DNA of 64,000 nucleotides, taken from assembly GCA_019321725.1 (NCBI GenBank), contig CM033108.1, positions 21,093,799 to 21,157,798 of the forward strand, written 5' to 3'. Source of the DNA: Paulownia fortunei. Taxonomy: Eukaryota > Streptophyta > Magnoliopsida > Lamiales > Paulowniaceae. A model generated the notes under the pieces. The model was not told where the DNA came from and did not search any database. It worked only from the letters and a program-made list of their open reading frames with translations. The position numbers and the translations under genes are program-made. Position 1 is the stretch's first letter; every line of letters begins with the position of its first letter. This document shows positions 1 to 11,249 of the stretch, piece by piece.

Positions 1-299
1 GTTGATATATGAACGTTTCTATAAAGAAAAAAAGTTAATTTGTAATAAAAAAAAGTTACTTACTAAATATAAGATTTAACTGAGTTACATAACTATATTT
101 CTAGCTTTTCTAATAGTGAAAAATCAATTTTAGACTGTTAAGTTATATTTGCTCAATTTTGTTCAGTCATACCTGGGGATTCTTATTTTTCAAATGTATT
201 CAACTTTATGAGTTCTTCATATTTTTACCAAATTACTAAGATACTTAAGAGACTTAAATAAATCTAAGTAAAGAAACAAGAAATAGTAAAGATGAATAG

Positions 300-930
300 G
301 ATAGTGATAGTAGAAAAGTGACCAAGTGTAATACATAGTACCTCATTTAGCCACATTTTAGCTAAAATAAGGTCAAATACTATTATCTTAAATGCATCAA
401 ACTCGAACAATCTGCATAAATACTCTCAATCCGTCAAAGTCTCACACAAATCATTAGGCATTTGTTTTAATCGATCATCCCAAGATAGGTACATGAGACT
501 TTTGTAATATTTGTGTATCTTTTAGCGGTGGTCGCGGTATCGGTCACTCATCAGTTTATTGGCCTCATTCCTAACCGATTCTGGTCCTATACCAAAGTCT
601 ACAGTAAATATATCCTACAAAGAAAAACAAAAGACTTTCAACTTTTAACATATAAAATAGAACTTAAGCTGATAAATACAATTTGAATACTTATACTAAT
701 CGATAATCGATCAAAAATAGGTCGCTTTTGCTCTTCTGTAATTTTTCTCCAATTAGTCACTTGGAGCGGTGCAAACTTCTTCACAGCGACACCGAGCTCA
801 ATCATAAAAAATGCCGTATTTGTCCCTATTGGATGACTATGACACTTGTGAAATGTGACGGGGATCTTTCCCCCGGATTCTAACTGGCGTCTAAGTCTGT
901 CTCTGTGTGTGCTCTTGTCTCTCTACGTTT
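300..930 (-). pseudogene. Plant transposase (Ptta/En/Spm, Transposase_24-like) remnant
   Basis: Reading the - strand, about 928-706 gives RLRRQLESGGKIPVTFHKC and then a stretch ending in FAPLQVTNWRKITEEQKRP. A GTATAAG donor-like site follows near 706, and a TTTGTAG acceptor-like site lies at about 617. The next coding piece (616-about 350) contains FGIGPESVRNEANKLMSDRY and LKQMPNDLCETLTD. This order (basic lead-in, VNNWR-like Trp-Arg motif, then a basic region before a PxxxxxxxW-like part) resembles the plant Ptta/En/Spm-type transposase proteins that accompany CACTA elements. At least two in-frame stops, in the piece after the intron-like gap, show that it is dead. Family assignment is by remembered motif pattern only. 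Nothing in the flanks shows the element ends. Confidence 0.5.
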
Positions 931-2090
931 CTTCTGTATAGGAGTTACAAAACATTAACAAAAGTGTTATATTATTATTCAACATAATTATTATATAACA
1001 AAAATAATAAAAAATATTTATAAAGTGAAACAAACCATCAGATATACCCTCCATATGCATATCGATTAATTTTTGATTTGAAACTAATTTAAAACCAAAG
1101 TTATAGAGGCATATTTCATGATGGTCATAATATATTCGATCATACCCCATACCAATGTGTGGTCTATGAACTTTATCTAATTGGTAAAAAATAATTAAAG
1201 ATAATGAATTATCAATTTTATTAATAAACATTGAATAAGATTATCTGAATACCCTGTATGTCAAAGAAGTAACCTCCTTGATTAAGTTTTGAGAGGAAAG
1301 AGTGTAAGATTTTAGCATTGTAATAAGGGTTTTTATAGTGCAATTTTTCCATAGAATGGTTGATTTCTTCTGATTCTGGTGTAAGTTGTCTAACATGTTT
1401 CTATTTTTTATTTTATTTATATTATAAATATTTCATTTCAGACATATTCACTAATAACCATTTTATCTCGGGCATGATCACTAATTTAGAGTTTTTGTTG
1501 AAAAATCCTAAACCTCTGGTCATAGACCGTGGATTTAGGGTCTTTGGGATCTCAATGTTATGTGTGAAAAATATTATGTTTCTCTATTGTTATTTATAAT
1601 AATCAAAAGATGGTAACTATACTATAAGGCAAAAAAGGGAAGTATATAATTTATGACAAATCATGAATGGGTCACTGTAATAATAGCTCACAACTGGTCT
1701 CCAACATAAAAATAATAATTTCTTTGAATTATAGTTATTTTCTATAGGGACGGGATCTTAGTTACATGACATAATTGTGAAATACTGTGATCATAAACTC
1801 ATGATCCTAATGAGTATCTTTATGAAATTTATTGAATGATGTCTCTGATCTAGTGATGCATATTCCAACCGAATCAAATTGGTTAGTTGTGTTCAACTTT
1901 GATTTGGATTACTTGGGTAATAAGGACATAATGAGTGTGAATAATGACACAGGCATGAGAGCCATGTTAGGTTAACAGTTATGTGAAGAAAATCAATTTG
2001 TATGTGCAATCTACAGTTGTTGTTCTTATTATTGTTGATAGGTCTTTCAGAAATTAATTGATTTTGCAGTTGATAATGAGGGGGATGGCG
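931..2090. other. AT-rich intergenic sequence, no gene seen
   Basis: AT-rich sequence between the two transposase remnants. The only open frames are short, low in complexity and resemble no family I know. No RNA gene or paired terminal repeat was recognised. Confidence 0.4.
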
Positions 2091-2094
2091 AGAA

Positions 2095-2232
2095 ACTGTG
2101 GATAGAGATGAAAGCAAACTGGTGAAGAAGCTTGGGAGCAAACTGGTGAAAAAGCTTAGGAGCAAACTGGTGTTGAAGCTTGGGAGCAAACTGGTGTGGG
2201 AGCTTAGGATCAAACTAGTGAGAAAGCTACGC
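2095..2232 (+). repeat. Imperfect 27-30 bp tandem repeat, about 5 units
   Basis: A unit of the form GAAGCTTGGGAGCAAACTGG plus a few variable bases recurs about five times. In one + frame it encodes repeats of EQTGxxAWEQTG, acidic like the N-terminal repeat regions of some MULE-linked proteins. It lies just upstream of the MULE transposase fragment and in the same direction, so it may be part of that protein's N-terminus. Confidence 0.6.
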
Positions 2233-2439
2233 TATGGAGTAATTTGGTGAGGAAGTTGGGGACCAAACACTAGTGAGGAAAATGTGGAAGAAACTACTGA
2301 GGGAGTTGGGGAGAAAAATGGGGAAGGAAATATAGAAGGAGATTACAAAGAAACTGGTGGGGAACGAGGATGAAAATGATAGTGTTAGGAGGAACAATTT
2401 GGAAGAGAATGATAATAATGGCGAATAGGGGACCAAGGA

Positions 2440-3480
2440 AGATGAAGATGGAGTTAACAATAAGGATTTTGACTCAAGGGATCTAAGATTGACTTATAAT
2501 TATCTTATTATCAATCTGATGATGATATGAGTTTGAAAAATGGTCTGATGAGGAGTTTAGCAGTGATCCATTAGGTGGTGTTGTGAACAAAGATGAACTC
2601 ATTTCATGATCATCATGTAGTTCAGGTTAGACTTGAAAATGAGACTTTTCAGATGTGTTACCTTAAGAACGACCTAGAAAAAATATGTGATCAGAGTGGT
2701 GTTCGATATTAAAGAAAGATAAAAATAAGAAGGTAAGGTTAACTGATTTGATGGAAAGGGATACCTATGGAGGATTCATGCCTCTACTTTGCCAGATAGA
2801 GTGACATTTTCCATCAAAATTTGTATCCCAGATAAAACTTGTGTAAGGATTGACAATTTGAAAGATGCTAGTTCTTCTTGGATAGGAAGAAAGTTGAATG
2901 AGATGCTAAGGAAAACCCCAACATAAGGCCAAAGGATTGAGAAATGATTTGAAAAGATATGATATGAAGCTGTACAAAGCAAAAAGAAAAAAAAATAATA
3001 GATGCTATTAAGGGTAGCCATATCGATTCACTTTCTCAGCTTTTTGCCTATGCTCAGATGATGACAAGAATTAACCCTAGATCCATTATTAGGCTTCAAT
3101 ATATAGGATATTTGAAGGAGAGATAAATGAGGGTTATGGTATAGAAACTAGCAAAGTATCATTTGCACCTACGTTTAAAAGGGTTTTCATGGACTTTAAA
3201 GACTTTGGGGAAGATTTTCTTGATGGTTGTAGTCCTTTTTTAAGGTTTGATGTATGACCCCTCAAAAGCCCATGGAGGAGTTCTCTTGATTGCTTTGGGG
3301 TTAGATGGAAGCAATGGATTATTCTCAGTTGTATGTTTTATGTTGAAAATGAATGCAAGGACAGTTGGGAATTTTTATTTTTTTCAAGTGCCTGGATGAC
3401 AGGTTTGGAGGGTTCAACAATTATAAATCATAGACTCTTATGACTAACATGCAAAAAAATGTGGTGTAAACCTCTAATAT
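2440..3480 (+). pseudogene. MuDR-like MULE transposase fragment
   Basis: Several + frames together read like a plant Mutator-like transposase. YLWRIHASTLPDRVTFSIK, TCVRIDNLKDASSSWIGRKL and a following AVQSKKK-type basic segment (about 2,760-2,990) match the N-terminal DNA-binding part of MuDR-like proteins (WxVxA...TCxxxxxNxxAT). KRVFMDFKDFGEDFLDGC (about 3,175-3,230) corresponds to the segment ending in the first catalytic region, usually GCRPFIGLDGxHLKGxYxG; here it is followed by SPFLRFDV and a stop. WKQWIILSCMFYVENECKDS fits the next block. Many stops and shifts show a pseudogene, and the DDE core downstream is lost. Confidence is good for the family and low for exact limits. Confidence 0.7.
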
Positions 3481-5021
3481 TCTTATATTTCTATATTCAA
3501 TATACCGAAGAAATTAAAAATTACTCTCTTGTTGACAAAAAAAATATCATGAAAATATACCAATGAAAGTTTTGGACAAGAATATAAGTCTATTTTGACA
3601 AAAAAAAAAGAATTAAAAAATCATGAAAAATATGCAAAAGAATTAAAAAAAATCTCAAATGAAGACATGTAATGATTATAAATTGTAACAATTATACCCC
3701 TGCAAGATTCAAAACATTACATGTAATTCCAAAGGCATTTTTGTTTCACAATATTTATCAAAGGTATTGCTGGGGTGAAATTGAATTTCAACATCTTTTT
3801 TTGCTGACGTAAGCAGTTTGAGTGAGATGGAGATAAACTTCAAGTGTGATTTTTATAAATTTAAAATTAAGAGAAATAATAACTTTTATAATATATCAAA
3901 CCTAGATGTAGTTTCATTAAAAAACCCTTTAGTAAATGACAAGTAAAATTTAAACTTCTGTGTTGGATACTAACAGAAGTTTATTTTTCATTAATTTATT
4001 CAACTGATGATGATATTAGTTTAACTAATATATTTCATATCATTTTCCAATTGGCAAAAAGTAGAAAATAAATACCATATAATTAGTTAACTATCTAATT
4101 AGCAAGTTAACAACTAACAGTGTTAATTTGTTAATCAATTTCTAATTGACCTAACAAACAAAATAATGGAACCCACATAATATTTACAAAATTGAAAGAA
4201 AACAAATAAACTAATTACTAATACAATTTACTAATCAAATTAAAGAAACAATTAATAAATAATTAGGCTATTATTCAAATTAAGCCTTACCCAATAAGTA
4301 ATTTCCTAACTAATTTCTAACATCAGTATTAGTTGACTAATAATTGATTAATAACTGACACGTGGCCAATCAATTAGTTGAATAATTGACTAATTATCAA
4401 TGATTTCATTAAATCACTAAAACAATAAAGCAAAGTATAACATACCTGGCGGCTGCGAGTGGAGAAGATAAATTAATAGGACTGCCCCATATATTGCGCA
4501 TATTACATTATTATGTATTGTTTGTATGTACATGTCCATAGTTGAAGGTGGCATCTTGTCAAGGGGTGGAGCAGGACACATACTACTGCCCCCCTTCAAT
4601 CTGATCCACCCAACTTGTATGTTCTTTTGTTTTTTTAACTTTTATAAAATTAAATATTCGGTCCTACAACTTTTAGAAGTGTACAATTTGACCCTAAAAC
4701 CTTTAAGAAATTTGCAGTTGGTAATCCTCCAAACTTTAAAAATATTTTAATCACGTCGAAAATTATTTTCTGTTTGGCCCTTGTTAGTCACATACTACAA
4801 TTTCATAGGAATGATATGCAACACAATTGATGAACAAGTGTACTTAACCCTTCAAACTAAAAATAGAATGTAGCACTAAAAAACTGTGCGATCTCACATA
4901 AGGAATAACTATGTGGCATTGTAAACTAATTTCTTCTTATAGGAAGATAATTTGTTTACTTTTGTAATGGTTCATTATAAGAACTTATTTGTTCTGATAA
5001 GAACATTTTATGAAGATTATT
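3481..5021. other. AT-rich intergenic, no gene seen
   Basis: A-rich and ATTAATT-rich sequence. About 4,590-4,760 has the AAATTTGACCCTAAAA style common in degenerate plant DNA-transposon ends, but I could not pair it with a second end. No convincing coding region. Confidence 0.4.
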
Positions 5022-5636
5022 TCAATCTTCAGATTCTCCTGAATCAGGAGGATCAGGTGGCTTTTCTGGATCAGAAAATTCAGAATAATAATTCTGACTA
5101 TCCATTTCTAATGGAGCCACTTGTTTTTCTTTCAAACCAAGGTCCTTTAACCTTTTGACAATTTCATCCACCATTTCGGATGAAGAGCTTAATGCCTTTT
5201 CAAGATTTAAATCTAATTTTTCAGAAGACATTAGTTTAAATAAAACCTTTTCAATAGGACTGTTATTAACAGTGAGCTGAATAATTTGTTCAGAAGGAGT
5301 ATCAACCTTGTACTGTGATTGACTAACCCCATCATTGGTGAATTTCGCACCAATAGTATTATCTTTCTCATAAGAAAGAGCGACTTCATTCCTTTTAGGA
5401 ATGTTATAAGTCTTTTGAATGTTGATTCGGGTAGATCTCTTTTTAAAAAACCGAATTTCAACATCTCCATCAGGGTATTCAATAACCTCTTCAAGAATTT
5501 TATTTTCTTTTTTCTTAGTCTTAGTAGCCTTTTCCAGAACCCAATTTTCAGGTAATTTAACCTGATCCCAAGTAATAGTTCTGGGAACCATAATGTTACT
5601 TTTGGCAACGTTGTTATAAATAGAGTTGTTGTTCAT
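5022..5636 (-). pseudogene. Caulimoviridae-like polyprotein segment downstream of movement region
   Basis: A 204-residue open frame on the - strand. It begins with an Asn-rich stretch, then a segment of the type PRTITWDQVKLPENWVLEKA, which resembles the part that follows the movement domain in endogenous plant pararetrovirus polyproteins. The middle is Lys/Glu-rich. The C-terminus is acidic and Pro-rich (SDPEKPPDPPDSGESED). It directly follows the movement-protein frame at 5633-5947 and overlaps it by about four bases in a different frame, so the two were probably once one reading frame. No coat-protein zinc knuckle, protease or RT of viral type is found beyond 5,022. This is an old integrated copy, not a functional virus. 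Confidence 0.6.
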
Positions 5637-5947
5637 TTTTTATCCAAAATATTTTTTGGAATTTCTCGTATGTTTAAAACTACTATATTCATCACTTTGT
5701 AGTGTATCCTGAAAATAAGGATAACATTTTCTGCACCATGCATCATGTTAAAACCCTCAGTTTTTATGTTGAGACATAAAGCTTGCATTAGGGTAGGATC
5801 TGTGAGTGACAAAGTAAAGTTGGGATAACACGAAAAATAAATCGGGCCATCACACAAACTTGATTCAATTACTCCTAACAGTGAATCATGAAATTTGAGA
5901 TGTCTTTTATCTCTAACACATAACAATGCAGAGGTATTTAGACTCAA
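5633..5947 (-). pseudogene. Endogenous pararetrovirus movement protein, C-terminal part
   Basis: The frame carries SLLGVIESSLCDGPIYFSC, then a PNFTLSL motif and LNIKTEGFNMM, all typical of 30K-superfamily movement proteins of Caulimoviridae and their endogenous copies. The movement protein normally forms tubules at plasmodesmata for cell-to-cell spread. Here the domain is split: its upstream part lies in another frame at 5972-6109, and further upstream coding at 6177-6293 is cut by stops. Frameshifts and stops show a decayed integrant with no expected function. Confidence 0.72.
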
Positions 5948-5971
5948 TCTTGTTGTCGGTTTAAGAGCAAC

Positions 5972-6109
5972 TTATATCATACCTATGTGCAAGAATTTAT
6001 ATTTTTTAATATGTTCAGCTATTAGCTTTTCAGAGAACAAATTGAATGAACAAAATCCCTCAGATAAGGGAATGGCTTCTTCTACAGTCTTGATTACATA
6101 ATCAGACAT
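5972..6109 (-). pseudogene. Movement protein, middle part, frameshifted
   Basis: A 45-residue frame (starts MSDYVIKTVEEAIPLSEG, ends HIGMI before TGA). Its C-terminal end is the segment that normally runs straight into the movement-protein core found in the next frame at 5947. The join is broken by what looks like a one-base indel near 5,972-5,980. It was too short to be obvious by length alone and is supported by adjacency, strand and motif order. Confidence 0.6.
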
Positions 6110-6176
6110 AATCAGACTTAAGGTTAAATGAACCTGTACTCTTTTAAATATTAGAGGCTAAACTTTATGGTAATTT

Positions 6177-6293
6177 CTAGTTGCTTAAAAACTGTTCTAA
6201 GTCTTCATTAATAATAATTTCTTTATTATTTCTGGAATTTTTATTCCTTAATTGATTACCACTACTACTGCTGCTACTACTACCTGTATACAT
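6177..6293 (-). pseudogene. Movement-region N-terminal fragment, Ser-rich
   Basis: A 38-residue frame starting MYTGSSSSSSSG and ending at a TAG stop at 6177-6179. Readable sequence in the same frame extends upstream to about 6,350 (RKSLTATLYCSMDRIIRS) before another stop. It is collinear with the movement-protein pieces downstream on the same strand. I infer it belongs to the same integrated pararetrovirus. Confidence 0.45.
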
Positions 6294-6571
6294 GGATCTA
6301 ATTATCCTATCCATACTACAGTATAGGGTCGCTGTCAACGACTTACGATCAAAACCCTAACACGCCTTTCACACGGCTTCAACAGATTATCAGACCTACA
6401 CGACTTAGAGTATGCTCCCTATGTGTATATACAAACATAATAAAATAAGTACAAGTACACAAATAATAACAGTAACTGTCAATAACAGTAAGCAATTACA
6501 GAATATTATTCCAAAATAATTCAGAAATTTATTAATATGTTTTTAAGATAGTACAAACAACAACAAAGGCT

Positions 6572-6835
6572 TTAAGCCAACAAAACACTAACTTGGTTTT
6601 TATAAACCTCAAACGTGTCTTTGTCCCTAAAAAGTTGTTCTAAGCAGTGCAAAGGATAATAAATATTATCGTTAACTCTAGCAACGGATAATTGCTCCTC
6701 CCAATGAGCTATATCTCTCTTAATAAAGATTATTTTTTGCCTTAATTTTTTCAGATAACTTTTATGTTTATAATTAAAATGATAATCTCTAAAAATACGA
6801 ACACGATGATGTCTTAACCGCTCAAAATCTAACAT
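6572..6835 (-). pseudogene. Possible pararetrovirus-associated small ORF
   Basis: An 87-residue basic frame, rich in Arg, Lys, His and Tyr, with a likely helix around YKHKSYLKKLRQKIIFIKRD. It lies on the same strand as the movement-protein pieces, about 280 bp upstream, and stops immediately before the dispersed repeat that starts near 6,880. I do not firmly recognise the family. Position suggests a small upstream ORF of the integrated virus, but it could be unrelated. Confidence 0.35.
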
Positions 6836-6879
6836 GGGTTAGATTTACCTTGGATCTAATAAGATCCTAAGCCCATTTA

Positions 6880-7165
6880 ACAATTAGAACGCTTAAACTA
6901 ACATCACAAGAAAGTTTGAGAGAAGAGTTAGAAATTTTATCGATGGCAGAAAGCATATTTTTCTTGGCAACCATTTTTTTTTAAATTTATGAATGACACT
7001 ACGCTGCACTCTTCTAAAATTAAATTGTGCTGGGATATCAGCTAATTAACTTGAAAAAATAAAAGTATTTTTAGAATACTAACAATAATTTGGTCTTGTC
7101 AGTCCTTGGGCAACTTATACCCTTTGAAATAAAAGTGGTGTGCAATAGATTGTCCAGATATAGAT
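6880..7165. repeat. Dispersed repeat, copy A (pairs with 33,112-33,365)
   Basis: The sequence from about AACATCACAAGAAAG through AATGACACT, TGTGCTGGGATAT, AAAAGTATTTTTAGAAT and TCAGTCCTTGGGCA recurs in the same orientation near 33.1-33.4 kb, with small indels and substitutions. No coding capacity or terminal structure is clear. It is probably a fragment of an unidentified transposable element. Confidence 0.65.
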
Positions 7166-7626
7166 CCTTTACTACATCTCGAGTTTATATAATCATCTAT
7201 TGTTCGCTTCAACCTACAAAGCTTACTAACATAAACATTAAAATGAATCATAGTGTTGCACTCGGAGCCAATGCACTCTCCTATCCACAATGCTTATGTT
7301 TGCCTAGGCACTTGTCTCGCACGACCATGCGTATTTCCACAACAACTCCCAACTAGCGAGCTTGCTTATCGCCCCTTCTCTCAGGTCTTTATAGTGCATC
7401 TCTAATGGAAAGAGAGCATTCTAGCTCCATCTTATCATTGTGGTTGTGCAAGGGTAATCATCATATTCGTCACTCCCTCAAAGCACCTAGGCTCATGGCT
7501 CACCATGGTGCCCTTCATTCGTGCCTAGCCCGAGTAAGGCTACCCTTGAGTCCAAGGTTTATTTAAAGTGACATCATATCATATTAGTCCTATACGATGC
7601 ATACGATGTACCTTCCCTCTTACCAG
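7166..7626. other. Unassigned, less AT-rich stretch beside a copia LTR
   Basis: This stretch has more G+C than its surroundings and contains no gene I recognise. If the copia element 7632-17498 is removed, this sequence continues at 17,504 onward, so both flanks are probably one older, unidentified repeat. Confidence 0.4.
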
Positions 7627-7631
7627 TATCT

Positions 7632-8345
7632 TGTTAGGATAAACACAACAAGTTCAATCAAATTACCAATTAAATACCAATGCAACGAAAACAATAATTA
7701 TCTCTCTCTTGTGTGAACCTAGCAGGAAATAATAACAAGCAAACTAACCATAATTGCAATAATATAAAATTACCACAAACACAAAGAACATGATCAATTT
7801 TTAACATGAAAAATCTCCCCAATGTGAGGAGTAAAAATCACGGGACCATAGTCCACCAAAATAATCTCCACTATATTCAAAAATGGGGATACAACAAGTT
7901 CAATAATTTACCTCAAGTTATACACAGTCACAAACACCTCAAGATAATTCAATATTTGCAACAAACAAGTTCTATCAAGAGAAATTGGAAAGATCTCACC
8001 TAAAACGTGGCACTACTATTTATAAATATTTTCTGGTGATAGGAGGTTGTGCATCTGATCTTCACCATTCAAAATCTAAAACTATGAGTCCTAAATGTAC
8101 AGTCGAAATTTCAGCTTGATCCTATAGTTCGATTTTCCAAAACAGCCTCTTAATATAGATTACCCGCAGTGTTCCTCTAGAAAATAGGACTGCTATGTTC
8201 ATCTTAGAATCAGATTTTAGAGAATTCAGAACCAGATCTCTACTATTCCAATTGTAGGATAATTTGTCCTGAAGTTCTATCAAAATTTCAGCTTGATCCA
8301 ATGGTTTGATTGCTCCCGATCATGTTTTGAAACTATGTATTCGAC
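7632..8345 (-). repeat. Copia 3' LTR, truncated
   Basis: It aligns from its first bases (TGTTAGGATAAAC...) with the LTR at 16571-17498 (TGTTGGAATAAAC...), with shared blocks such as CTCTCTTGTGTGAACCTA, TGAGGAGTAAAAATCA and AATAGGACT. Similarity fades near 8,345, where sequence from the end of RT begins. About 200 bp present at the outer end of the other LTR (17,290-17,498), corresponding to the start of U3, are absent here. Confidence 0.8.
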
Positions 8346-8361
8346 CTCGTGCATATCATCA

Positions 8362-9100
8362 CTATATCAAGCTTCCTACTGTTGAAACATAGGGAACTCT
8401 TCTCATCTCTTCATTCTCTTCATCTATAGAAGTATTTTGATGAGCACCAAGCTTAAAGTGTGTAGCAAGAGAAGAGGTAACCACTTTAGCTTTGCTCATA
8501 TTGAATCTTTCATGTATTTTCTCAATATATTGCTCGTGTGACATGTGCAACTTCTTATTTTTTCTATCTCGATAAATTCTGATACTGAGAATTTGCTTTG
8601 TTGGTCCCAAATCCTTCATAGCAAAGGATTTATTTAACTGTTTCTTCAACTTGTCAATTCTTTAAGCATTCCTGCCGACAATCAACATAGCATCCACATA
8701 AAGTAATAATATGATAAAATCATAATTAGAAAATCTCTACACAAAAACACAATGATCAAAAGTGGTTTTCTAGTAGCCTTGCTCCCCCATAACTGACTCA
8801 AACTTCTAATACCATAGTCTAGGTGCCTACTTCAAACCATTGAGACTTTTCTTCAACTTACACACATAGTTCTCTTTTCCTTTTACTTGGAAACCTTCTG
8901 GTTGCTCCATGTATATTTCTATATCCAAGTCACCATGAAAGAAAATAGTTTTAACATCCATTTGCTCAACCTCCAAATGAAGACTAGCTGTTAAACCAAG
9001 CACAACATGAATAGATGACATCTTAACAACAAGAGAGAAGATTTTATCAAAATCAATACCTTTCTTCTAGTTGAAACCCTTAACAAATAGTCTAGCTTTG
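8362..9100 (-). pseudogene. Copia reverse transcriptase (pseudogene)
   Basis: On the - strand 9021-8827 reads EQMDVKTIFFHGDLDIEIYM, QPEGF and KKSLNGLK, the usual copia RT N-terminal landmarks. About 8,830-8,650 reads FIILLLYVDAMLIVGRN, so the catalytic YVDD box is YVDA (8689-8700). 8649-8362 continues with FAMKDLGPTKQILSIRIYRD and ends at VPYVSTVGSLI, the point where the RNase H region normally starts. Stops occur between the pieces. RNase H is absent because of the deletion into the 3' LTR. Confidence 0.85.
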
Positions 9101-9111
9101 AATTGTGGTCT

Positions 9112-9209
9112 TGAAGTATGTTCATCCTACTTCACCCTGTATACCCACTTGTTGTGGCCGTGAAGTGTGTTCATCCTGCTTCACCCTGTATACCTACTTG
9201 TTTTTCAAA
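9112..9209. repeat. 49-bp tandem duplication inside copia pol
   Basis: GAAGTATGTTCATCCTACTT and following bases are repeated directly (GAAGTGTGTTCATCCTGCTT...), both copies ending in a CCCTGTATACC(C/T)ACTTGTT pattern. The duplication repeats a VYRVKQDEHT-like stretch of the RT N-terminus and probably arose after the element was dead. Confidence 0.7.
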
Positions 9210-9680
9210 GCTCTTTTCCCCTCAGGCAGTTTTATCAGTTCAAATATGCCATTCTTGTACAAAGATTTCATCTCATATTGCATGGCATCAATCCATTCAT
9301 TTTTATGTGCATTTTTCATTGCTTTTTCATAACATTCGAGTTCTCCCTCATCTATCACTAATACATACTGACTAGCAGAATACCATTTGGAAGGTACTGG
9401 GATTCTGGCAGACCTCCTGAGTGGAGTCCCAACCTCTAATGCATGAAACCTCTGATGGTGGCATTGGTTAATCTACACTATCTGCCTAAACCTGTGTAAG
9501 AGCATCAATGTCATCAAGATCAGGTTGGTCATTCTAAATATTATGTTCAACCTGTGGTTGTACTGGCACATAATGCTGAGGAGCTACATCCAAGTCAACC
9601 AAATCATCACTGGATTTATGTGTTATTTTATTTATCTTCTCAATGTCCTTTATGGTATGGTCTTCAACAAATATAGCATC

Positions 9681-10830
9681 TCAACTTCTGATGTATTTTT
9701 TCTCCACTAGGCTATAAAACCTGTAATCAAACTCATCATGTCCATAGCCAAGAAATACACACTTTCGAGTCTTAACATCAAGTTTAGACCTTTCATCTTT
9801 AGGAATATGAACAAAGGCCTTCCATCCAAAGACACGCAAGCTGTAAGAATATCCTTCCCTGACCAAACCTTGTCTGGAACATCAAAATCTAAAGAAACAC
9901 ATGGTGTGAGATTTAAAACATATACAACTGTACTCAAAGCCTCAACCCAGAATAATATTGGCAAACCTACTTCTGAAAGCAAACATCTCACTCTTTCAAC
10001 CAATGTCTTATTCATCATTTCTGCTAGCCCATTCAACTGAGGAGTTTTAGGAGGTGTCTTTTGATGTCGAATACCCTGTTGTCTACAATACTCATCAAAA
10101 GGACCAGAATACTCACCTCTATTATCAGTTCTGATGCACCTCAATTTCTTCCCAGTTTGTCTCTCAACCAAGGCCTGAAATTGTTTGAACACATCTAACA
10201 TTTGGTCTTTTATCTTCAATGTATAAACCCACAACTTTCTTGAGTGATCATCTATAAAAGTCACAAAATAGAGAGCAACACCAAGTGTTTTTGTTTTCAT
10301 AGAGCCACAAACATCATAATATACTAAATTAAGTATACTTGACATTCTTGAAGGAAAGGATGCTTTGAAAGCAACTCTGGTCTATTTTCCTGCCAAACAA
10401 TGAGCACATTTCTTCAAGGATGTATTCTTCATTTCAGAAATGAGATTCTTTTTGGCCAAAACCATCAATCCCTTCTCACTAATATGACTAAGTTGTTGTG
10501 CCATAATTCAATTTTGTTTTCATCCTCCATTGCATTTATAGAACGATCAAAGAATTTTTCCTATATCAAATACAATGAAGAATATTTTTTGCCTCTAGCC
10601 ACAACCAAAGAACTTTTAGTGAGCTTTCATTGATCGTCAAAGAACATACTGTAAAACCCCTCATCATCAAGTTTTCCAACAGAAATCAAATTCAAAAGAA
10701 GATCAGGTACATGTTTAATATTTTTCAAAATCAACATTATACTGTTACTAGTCTCCAAACACACATCTCCCATTCTAATGACTTTAGCTAAACCATCATT
10801 ACTCATCCTAACATTTCCAAAATCACCTAG
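9681..10830 (-). pseudogene. Copia GAG-pre-integrase and integrase core
   Basis: About 10,800-10,380 (- strand) reads the GAG-pre-integrase region (SVGKLDDEGFYS, then WHNQLSHISEKGLMVLAKK and KKCAHCLAGK), with several stops. 10,345-9,707 is the integrase core: YYDVCGSMKTKT supplies the first Asp, FIDDHSRKLWVY follows, TDNRGEYS holds the second Asp (normally TDNGGEY), and QLNGLAEMMNKTLVERVRCL carries the Glu (normally NGVAERMN). The triad residues remain, but neighbouring glycine is changed and the frame shifts near 9,860. The final Ser-Gly-Lys block (SLRVFGWKAFVHIPKDERSK) lies in the next frame at 9866-9681. Confidence 0.88.
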
Positions 10831-11249
10831 TGTGTAGGGTGTGATACATGAACCTCTTACTACTTACATGGCCACATATGATCCATGCATTACATATTAA
10901 TTACGTGCTATTTGCATTGGTATAACATCATATAATTTATTTTATTTTATACAACGTTGTTAACCATTAAACTTAATTTTGAAGCTCTCGCACAGTATTG
11001 ATTATCGAATTTCCTAACCTAAGTGATTGATTTTGTATTGAGATAAGAAGAAATTTAGGTATCAATATAGTAAATAGTGCTAGGTTACACATGGTAACCT
11101 TAGCAGTTCGAAAAGTGTCACCGAAAAGTTTATAGAAAGGAAGGCGGTTCGATCATGAATTTTAATATTATATGTATATTTAAATCATACACTTGGGACA
11201 ACTAGACATACAATAATATAATTTAAATGTTATATAACTAGGTTCATAG

